Source of the DNA: Rubrivivax sp.
GTDB lineage: Bacteria; Pseudomonadota; Gammaproteobacteria; Burkholderiales; Burkholderiaceae_C
Direction: 5' to 3'
NCBI GenBank assembly: GCA_022843905.1
Contig: JALHMT010000005.1
Location: 186,001 to 250,000 of the forward strand
Length of the DNA: 64,000 nt
Part shown: one piece after another, positions 58,782-64,000 of the stretch
Numbering within the stretch: the stretch's first letter is position 1
Layout of the letters: each line of letters starts with the position of its first letter
Notes under the pieces: model-generated
Told to the model about the DNA's origin: nothing
Databases searched by the model: none
The model's input: the letters and a program-made list of their open reading frames with translations, nothing else
Program-made: the position numbers and the translations under genes

Positions 58782-59504
58782 ATGATCGACCTGTACTACT
58801 GGCCCACCCCGAACGGCTGGAAGGTCACGCTGATGCTGGCGGAGTGTGGACTGCCCTACACGCTCAAGCCGGTCAACATCGGCAAGGGCGAGCAGTTCGC
58901 GTCCGACTTCCTGACCATCAGCCCGAACAACCGCATGCCGGCCCTCGTCGACCACGCGCCGGCCGACGGAGGCGAGCCGGTGTCGGTGTTCGAGAGCGGT
59001 GCCATCCTGATCTACCTGGCCGAGAAGACCGGCCTTTTCCTGCCCACCGAACTGCGTCGGCGCAAGACCGTGCTGGAGTGGCTGATGTGGCAGATGGGCG
59101 GCCTCGGACCCATGGCCGGGCAGAACGGTCACTTCCTGCTCTACGCGCCGGAGAAGATCCCCTACGCGCTGGAGCGCTACGGCAGGGAAGTCAACCGGCT
59201 CTACGGTGTGCTCGACAGCCAGCTGGCGCGCACGCGGGCGTTCGTGGCCGGCGACGACTTTTCGATCGCCGACATGGCGATCTTCCCTTGGGTGCGCACC
59301 TGGCGGGCACAGCAGGTGCCGATCGACGATTTCCCCTGCGTCAAGGCCTGGTACGAGCGTGTGATGGCGCGGCCGGCGACGCGCGCTGCACTCGAAGTCG
59401 GCAAGGACCTTCGCGCGCCCGCCCTCACCGAAGAGGCACGGCGGGCCCTGTTCGGGCAGACGGCGCAGAGCGTCAGGGCCGGGGCGCATCCACCGCGCGG
59501 CTGA
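58782..59504 (+). CDS. Glutathione S-transferase (YfcG/Ure2p-like)
   Basis: The 240-residue protein has an N-terminal thioredoxin-like GST domain (YYWPTPNGWKVTLMLAECG, then NRMPALVDH and VFESGAILIYLAEKT) and an all-helical C-terminal domain (AGDDFSIADMAIFPW). The thiol-contacting residue is Asn/Thr in the TPNG motif, as in Nu-class YfcG-type enzymes that have disulfide-bond oxidoreductase activity. The ATG at 58782 follows the quinone oxidoreductase by ten bases. The longer reading frame overlaps that gene and is not used. Confidence 0.9.
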   Translation: MIDLYYWPTPNGWKVTLMLAECGLPYTLKPVNIGKGEQFASDFLTISPNNRMPALVDHAPADGGEPVSVFESGAILIYLAEKTGLFLPTELRRRKTVLEWLMWQMGGLGPMAGQNGHFLLYAPEKIPYALERYGREVNRLYGVLDSQLARTRAFVAGDDFSIADMAIFPWVRTWRAQQVPIDDFPCVKAWYERVMARPATRAALEVGKDLRAPALTEEARRALFGQTAQSVRAGAHPPRG

Positions 59505-59673
59505 GCCGGCGTCGAGAGGAAGTTGGCGTACAAGTTGGCGCACATTCCGGCCGCCGCATCGGCGCGTTTGAGTTGTGCGCGGGTGCTGCCGAAGTCCCTG
59601 CAGGACCGTTGACTCGCCGGGACCTCCGGCTACGGCGGCCCGGCACGAAGGTCGGCAACCCACCTGCAACACG

Positions 59674-60582
59674 ATGACCGAGCCCCTGACCATCGAAGTG
59701 GACCGCGGAGACAGCTCGCTGTTCCAGAACCTGAACGCGGGTTCGCTGCCGTGCCTGATCCTCTACAGCGGCCCCGAAGCCGGCCGCCGCTTCGACCTCG
59801 ACCGTGGCCTGCAGGTGGTGGGGCGTGGTGCCGACGCACAGGTTCTCGTCGAAAGCCCGGGCATCAGTCGGCGTCATGCCGAACTGCAGGTGGGCAGCAA
59901 CTCGGTGGTGGTGCTGCGCGACCTCGGCTCGGCCAACCGGACCCACGTCAACGACCGGCGCATCGAAGGCCCGGTGGTGCTGAGGGACGGCGACCTGCTG
60001 CGCCTGGGGAACGTGGTGATGCGCTTCCACGACCAGCGCAGCATCGATGCCCTGCTGCATGACCGCATCTACCGCCTGGCCACGCTGGACGAAGGCACCG
60101 GTGTCTTCAACCGTCGCCACTTCCAGGACACGCTGAAGCTGGAGATCCGCCGCGCGCGGCAGACCGGCGGCGAGCTGTCGGTGATCTGCTACGACCTCGA
60201 CCGTTTCAAGGCCGTCAACGACGGCCACGGCCATGCGGCCGGCGACGTGGTGCTGCGGGCAAGCGCGACGCTGGTGCAGGCCGCATTGCTGCCCGGCCAG
60301 GTGCTGGCGCGCGTGGGCGGCGAGGAGTTCGCCGTGCTGCTGCCGCAGTGCGGCCTCGACACGGCCCTGGCGACGGCAGAGAGCCTGCGCGCCGCGGTGG
60401 CCGGGCATGCCTTCACGCTGCCCGGCGCGCGCGGCGCGCCGGGAGCTCCGCACCGTCAGACCATCTCGGTGGGCGTGGCGAGCCTGTGCGACGCGATGTC
60501 GCTGGGTGCCGAACTTCTCGAAGCGGCCGATCGGCAGCTCTACATCGCGAAGAACGGCGGTCGCAACCGCGTTTGCGGCTGA
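59674..60582 (+). CDS. FHA domain-containing diguanylate cyclase
   Basis: The 302-residue protein has an N-terminal forkhead-associated domain (about residues 30-115, with GRGADAQVLV and SRRHAEL) that binds phosphothreonine peptides, and a C-terminal GGDEF domain with an intact active site GGEEF at residues 215-219. It should make c-di-GMP from GTP. The usual RxxD inhibitory site is not seen before GGEEF. No membrane segment is present. The start is ATG at 59674, giving MTEPLTIEVDRGD. It converges on a YbjQ-like gene. Confidence 0.92.
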   Translation: MTEPLTIEVDRGDSSLFQNLNAGSLPCLILYSGPEAGRRFDLDRGLQVVGRGADAQVLVESPGISRRHAELQVGSNSVVVLRDLGSANRTHVNDRRIEGPVVLRDGDLLRLGNVVMRFHDQRSIDALLHDRIYRLATLDEGTGVFNRRHFQDTLKLEIRRARQTGGELSVICYDLDRFKAVNDGHGHAAGDVVLRASATLVQAALLPGQVLARVGGEEFAVLLPQCGLDTALATAESLRAAVAGHAFTLPGARGAPGAPHRQTISVGVASLCDAMSLGAELLEAADRQLYIAKNGGRNRVCG

Positions 60583-60613
60583 ATCGAGGCGTGGCCGGTT
60601 CAGGAGGTGCGAG

Positions 60614-60643
60614 AGAACCCGGCGTGCGGGCTCGCGGGGTTCT
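60614..60643. terminator. Bidirectional hairpin between convergent genes
   Basis: AGAACCC and GGGTTCT form a 7-bp stem in the 72-base gap between the FHA-GGDEF gene and the YbjQ-like gene. It could stop both transcripts, but no clear T run is present on either side. Confidence 0.4.
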
Positions 60644-60654
60644 GTCGCGCCATG

Positions 60655-61011
60655 TCAGCCCGCCATCTTGACCGCCGTGCCGCTGACGGCGACCATCATC
60701 ATGCCGTTGGTCTCGCCCAGCACCTCGTAGTCGAAATCGATGCCGACGATGCCGTCGGCGCCGAGTTCACGGGCCGCCGCCATCATGTCGTCCAGGGCCG
60801 CGTCCCGGGCACCCGAGAGGGCGCGTTCGTATCCGCCGGCACGGCCGCCCACGACGTCGCGCACCGACGAGAACACGTCGCGGAAGATGTTGGCGCCGAT
60901 GATGGCTTCGCCGTTGACGATGCCCAGGAACTTCTCGACGCGCGCGCCGTTGCCGTCGGGCACCACCGTGGCCAGGAAAAAACCGGCATCCTTCTTCGAA
61001 AACCAACCCAT
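60655..61011 (-). CDS. YbjQ/DUF74-like heavy-metal-binding domain protein
   Basis: The 118-residue protein has the YbjQ fold: VEKFLGIVNGEAIIGANIFRDVF, VVGGRAGGYERAL and the C-terminal GADGIVGIDFDYEVLG. Such proteins form pentamers and some are annotated as metal binding; the role is unknown. Start ATG at 61011 was chosen because AAGGAG lies six bases before it and the protein begins MGWFSKKDAGF. Confidence 0.85.
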   Translation of the reverse strand: MGWFSKKDAGFFLATVVPDGNGARVEKFLGIVNGEAIIGANIFRDVFSSVRDVVGGRAGGYERALSGARDAALDDMMAAARELGADGIVGIDFDYEVLGETNGMMMVAVSGTAVKMAG

Positions 61012-61131
61012 GCCCTGCTCCTTCGCCGCCTGAGTGGCGATGTTGACGAAGCTTGACGATAGCGGCCCTGCGGACATCCCGGACAACGCGGGGCCGCATG
61101 GCAGGCAGAATCCAGTGTTTGTGGACTTGAG

Positions 61132-61539
61132 GTGTCAGCCGTGGACTTGAAGGTGCCGATCGTGATTTCCGATGAGCTGAGCGACGAAGTGATCGTCTCC
61201 AAGGGCTCTCTCAATCTTGCCAGTGGCGAGATCCAGCGCATCGAGTACCAGGACTACGACGCCGAGGCGCGAGGGCTGCCCTGGGAAAGCGATGACTACG
61301 AGTTCACCAGCGGCACGCTTTCCAACGATGGCAAGGATGTCGAGTTCGGCATCATCGTCAACAAGGTGACCGGGCAGTACTCGGTGAGCGCCAGTGAACT
61401 GCTGGAACTGAAGTTGCGGGCCGCCGCGCTCTTTGCGGGCGTTCAGGGCAAGGACATGCTGGCCCACAGCGAGAACAAGCTGGCGCACGGGCCGGCAGGC
61501 GCCAAAGGCAGCCCGGGGCGGGGCGGAACGCTGCACTGA
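61132..61539 (+). CDS. Conserved hypothetical protein, about 135 residues
   Basis: This protein is not recognised. It is rich in acidic and aliphatic residues, with strands such as VPIVISDELSDEV and YEFTSGTLSNDGKDVEFGIIV suggesting a small beta-rich domain, then a helical part (SELLELKLRAAALFAG) and a Gly-rich C-terminal tail. The start is GTG at 61132 or 61141. There is no signal peptide. It is divergent from the YbjQ-like gene. Confidence 0.6.
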   Translation: MSAVDLKVPIVISDELSDEVIVSKGSLNLASGEIQRIEYQDYDAEARGLPWESDDYEFTSGTLSNDGKDVEFGIIVNKVTGQYSVSASELLELKLRAAALFAGVQGKDMLAHSENKLAHGPAGAKGSPGRGGTLH

Positions 61540-61545
61540 AACTCG

Positions 61546-62418
61546 TCAGCGGGGCGCCGATGCCGAGCCCGCGGGCGCCCTGACCGGTCCATCCCGGCGC
61601 ATCGCAGCGCAGGGGTCTTCGCGCGGCTGCGTGCCGGTGAAGACCACGCGGTCGAACGAGGCGGCACGCATGTCGCCATCGCGCTCCAGCAGACCGATGG
61701 CTTCGCTGCGCGCCCGGGTGGCGGGGCTCAGCCAGCGCGGCACACCGACATCGATGCGGACATGGCCATTGCCAGCCAGCAGAAGAACGCCTCGGGACGC
61801 ATGTCGTTCGACCATGCGCGCCATGAACTGGTCACGCGCCACCTGGGCCAGCGCCATGCGGCCGGCGGTGGCTTCGTCGAGCATGCCGCAATGGCTGTCG
61901 AGCACGGCGCGCGCGAGGCTGGCCCCGATGTCGGCCGGCACTGCGGCGTCGAAACCGTGTGCCGCCAGGCCCTGACGCATCACCGCACGCGCCTCGTCGC
62001 GCGGCACGTTGGCTGCCACGATGGGCAGACCATGTTGCAGCGCCAATGCGATGAAGGGGCGGTAGAAGCGCCAGTCCCAACCCCTGAGGTCGGGTACGAC
62101 CTCGGCCAGGAACTGCTCCGCGGAAGGCGGCGGATGCCGGGCGAGCAGGCCGTCGATCTGCGACTGCCGGTTTCGATCGAGTTGCTCCATCAGCAGTGCC
62201 GGACGCGCGCCCTGCGCCAGCCAGGCTTCGAAGGCCCGGAGGCGCAGCGCGTGCTGCTCGGCGTTGTCGTGTACCTCGCCGAGCAGGACGACGGGCCGCG
62301 TGAAGGCCAGTGCCGGGGCCGTCGGGGCCACCGCGCAGGCGCCGGACAACAGCACGGGCACGGCGATCAGAAAGGCCAAGAAGGATCGCAAGGCGATGAA
62401 GGATCGTGTGGGGCACAT
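61546..62418 (-). CDS. ChaN family lipoprotein
   Basis: The 290-residue protein has a lipoprotein signal peptide with lipobox SGAC near residue 27. The ChaN domain starts at FTRPVVLLGEVHDNAEQHALRL, with a conserved Glu-Val-His, and continues through EFMARMV-like QFMARMVERHASRG and LLAGNGHVRIDVGVPRWL. ChaN-type proteins bind heme or iron in other bacteria. The start used is ATG at 62418; the frame runs further upstream without evidence. Confidence 0.85.
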   Translation of the reverse strand: MCPTRSFIALRSFLAFLIAVPVLLSGACAVAPTAPALAFTRPVVLLGEVHDNAEQHALRLRAFEAWLAQGARPALLMEQLDRNRQSQIDGLLARHPPPSAEQFLAEVVPDLRGWDWRFYRPFIALALQHGLPIVAANVPRDEARAVMRQGLAAHGFDAAVPADIGASLARAVLDSHCGMLDEATAGRMALAQVARDQFMARMVERHASRGVLLLAGNGHVRIDVGVPRWLSPATRARSEAIGLLERDGDMRAASFDRVVFTGTQPREDPCAAMRRDGPVRAPAGSASAPR

Positions 62419-62483
62419 CTTGACCGCATCATGCACGAGCACCTGGGGCGAGGTCTCGGTTGGTGCACTGCCACAATGAAGAG

Positions 62484-62813
62484 ATGTCCGATGACAGCCA
62501 GTTGATCGTGCCGCCGTCCTTCCTGGCGCTGTTCCTGCCGCCTGGCCGCACGCGGCCGGTGGCACCACGCGAGGAGATCGCCGCCCGCTACGAGTTCTGC
62601 GAGGACCTGGCGCAGATGCTCACCGAACCCGCCACTACCAAGCTGTGGGAACTCGGCGTGTCCGAGGACGTGGTGCTCGAACGCATGCACCAGGGCTTGA
62701 CGGGCGACGATGCCACTGTGTCGTCGGCCGAGGCCCTGTGGATCGTGACGCGTCTGGCCGAGTTGCTGGGCTGGAACGGTCCAGAGTCGGCGGGTGGCCC
62801 CGGGCGTGCCTGA
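62484..62813 (+). CDS. Conserved hypothetical protein, about 109 residues
   Basis: This small protein (MSDDSQLIVPPSFLALFLPPG) is conserved in Burkholderiales and sometimes annotated only as an ATPase-like protein without support. The visible features are an N-terminal Pro-rich strand, a central helix (YEFCEDLAQMLTE) and a C-terminal helix (VVLERMHQGL, ALWIVTRLAELLGW). ATG at 62484 is preferred over GTG at 62460. No function is assigned. Confidence 0.7.
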   Translation: MSDDSQLIVPPSFLALFLPPGRTRPVAPREEIAARYEFCEDLAQMLTEPATTKLWELGVSEDVVLERMHQGLTGDDATVSSAEALWIVTRLAELLGWNGPESAGGPGRA

Positions 62814-62927
62814 CCGGCCTGGGTGCCGCCCGGCCGGAGGTTGCAACCCGTCACCTGCTCGTCGAAGTGACTTCTGCAATCAGGTATACCGTTTGCCCAT
62901 CGGAGTCTTCTGCCAGGGGCCGCCGGC

Positions 62928-63143
62928 ATGTCGTTGAAGTCCAGGATCCTCGCGTGGTTCGGTATCAAGCGCCAGGCCGCGCCTGTCGAAGCGTCTTTCG
63001 CACCCGGCCAGTCGGCCTGGCGCGATGCCTTGCTCGACGAAGGGCTGGACGCGCGGTCCTTTCCCTTGCTGCACCCGGAGCGCGAGTCCATGCCGCGGGA
63101 ACGAGCCAAGGTGGATCGGCCCGAGGTCGTGCGCGAGAACTGA
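62928..63143 (+). CDS. Small hypothetical protein, 71 residues
   Basis: The 71-residue product starts MSLKSRILAWFGIKRQA, an amphipathic basic helix that may associate with membranes, followed by a helix with AWRDALLDEGLDAR and a charged Pro/Arg-rich tail. It has no recognised domain. A GGGGCC stretch before the ATG is a poor ribosome-binding site. Base use resembles neighbouring genes. Confidence 0.5.
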   Translation: MSLKSRILAWFGIKRQAAPVEASFAPGQSAWRDALLDEGLDARSFPLLHPERESMPRERAKVDRPEVVREN

Positions 63144-63177
63144 AGGCGCGCGCCCGTGGCGCTGGCCGCAGGCGCCT

Positions 63178-64000
63178 TCAGCTCACTGCGCCCACGCCAT
63201 AGCGGCCAGTGAGCAACGACCCTCTCGCGAAACGGTCCAGCGCATAGGGCGCCAGCGGCACGTCGGTTTGCAGACCCAGCGCTTCCTGCGCCAGCACGCG
63301 GCCTATGCCGGGAGACAGCTTGAAGCCATGGCCGCTGAAACCGTAGCCCACCAGCAGGCCCTGCATGCCCGGCAGGCGGCCGAGAACCGGATTCCAGTCC
63401 GGCGTGACGTCGTAGACACCGGTCCACGATGAGGCCAGCCCGGCCGTTTCGTAGCTGGGAAAGCGCTCGGCCACCTGTGCGCCCACTTCGGCAACGTAGT
63501 CCATCGACACGGGCCCCTGCTGGTTGTCGGGTGCGGGCAGCGTCTCGCCGCTGATGCCTTCGCTGACCAGCATCTGCGTGCCGCCGTAGCTGCGGCAGTA
63601 CAGCATGCCAGGCGAGCCCAGGTCCTTGTAGACCGGCATCTGGAACGTGTAGGGCTGCGGACCTTCCAGCGCCAGCACCGTGTGGCGCTCGGCGGCCACC
63701 GGCGACGGGATGCCCGTCCAGCGCTCGATGTCTCGCGCCCAGATGTTCTGCGTGCTGATCACCGTGCCGGCGTGGAAGGTGCCTGCCGAGGTCTCCACCC
63801 CGGTCACCCGGCCCTGGTCGTGCAGCAGCCGCTGCACTTCGACGCCTTCGACGATCTTCACGCCCAGGCGCCGCGCTGCGCGTGCAAAGCCGGTGGCGGT
63901 GAGATAAGCGTCGGCGAAACCGGCCTCGGGCTCGAAGCCGATCAAGGCGGCGTCGTCGAACCGGGCGATCGGCAGCAGGCCGCCAGCCTGTGCCGCATCG
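63178..64000 (-). CDS. FAD-dependent oxidoreductase (DadA/sarcosine-oxidase-like), cut by the window edge
   Basis: The open frame runs to the right edge with no start inside the window, so only the C-terminal about 274 codons are seen. They show the glycine oxidase/DAO fold: the insertion domain region AGTFHAGTVISTQNIWARDIE, VYDVTPDWNPVLGRLPGM and the FAD-contacting GYGFSGHGFKLSPGIGRVLA. The family oxidises amines or amino acids. It resembles but differs from DadA at 12836. The substrate is unknown. Confidence 0.85.
   Translation of the reverse strand, partial: DAAQAGGLLPIARFDDAALIGFEPEAGFADAYLTATGFARAARRLGVKIVEGVEVQRLLHDQGRVTGVETSAGTFHAGTVISTQNIWARDIERWTGIPSPVAAERHTVLALEGPQPYTFQMPVYKDLGSPGMLYCRSYGGTQMLVSEGISGETLPAPDNQQGPVSMDYVAEVGAQVAERFPSYETAGLASSWTGVYDVTPDWNPVLGRLPGMQGLLVGYGFSGHGFKLSPGIGRVLAQEALGLQTDVPLAPYALDRFARGSLLTGRYGVGAVS

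Overview
This is a 64 kb stretch of a high-GC betaproteobacterial chromosome, almost certainly order Burkholderiales and most like the Rubrivivax/Leptothrix/Methylibium group. That placement rests on gene order and gene types (hfq-hflX-hflK-hflC-hisZ-purA; rpsB-tsf-pyrH-frr-uppS-cdsA-dxr-rseP-bamA-skp-lpxD-fabZ-lpxA-lpxB-rnhB; rpsF-priB-rpsR-rplI; ppsR divergent from ppsA), not on a database search. No rRNA, CRISPR array, prophage or insertion sequence was seen. There is one tRNA.

Layout. 1-8654: der, hfq, hflX, hflK, hflC, a DUF2065 protein, hisZ, purA and a phosphoribosyltransferase, all on the plus strand (GTPases, RNA chaperone, FtsH-modulating membrane complex, histidine and purine synthesis). 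8655-9050: five tandem hairpins at a 33-34 bp period, then tRNA-Leu(CAG) on the minus strand with its own promoter. 9050-11272: rnr. 11299-15530 (minus): an amidase, dadA and nnr form one tight operon. 15691-30761 (plus): the translation/envelope supercluster, covering ribosomal protein S2, EF-Ts, UMP kinase, ribosome recycling, undecaprenyl and CDP-diglyceride synthesis, the MEP pathway, site-2 protease, outer membrane protein assembly and lipid A synthesis, ending in RNase HII and a TrmH-type methyltransferase. 30763-34190: ppsR and ppsA, divergent. 34377-37758: small membrane and TPR proteins, then a DUF4212/sodium:solute symporter pair. 37998-41268: rpsF-priB-rpsR-rplI, a Nudix hydrolase and a CobD/CbiB-like membrane protein. 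41312-44434: rsgA, pterin dehydratase and an M48 protease on the minus strand, with orn divergent.

44462-56194 is the least conventional part. Eight minus-strand genes encode mostly exported proteins with short gaps: a CxxCH-containing choice-of-anchor repeat protein, a TlpA-like thioredoxin, a DUF4266 lipoprotein ending in Gly-rich CGCN, a DUF3570 protein, an ApbE-like flavin transferase lacking a conserved metal-binding Asp and a signal peptide, a DUF1800 lipoprotein, a Tat-type DUF1501 protein, and a 979-residue serralysin-like metalloprotease with RTX repeats and DUF4214. Together they suggest an extracytoplasmic redox/flavin module next to a secreted-protein module. Their joint role is not established by the sequence.

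56386-64000 holds an acyl-CoA dehydrogenase, a quinone oxidoreductase, a GST, an FHA-GGDEF cyclase, a YbjQ-like protein, a ChaN lipoprotein, three small unknown proteins and a truncated FAD oxidoreductase at the right edge. A GC-rich intergenic repeat family occurs at three sites (about 37762, 52695-52870 and 57662). At the middle site it lies inside the apparent 5' end of the DUF3570 gene.
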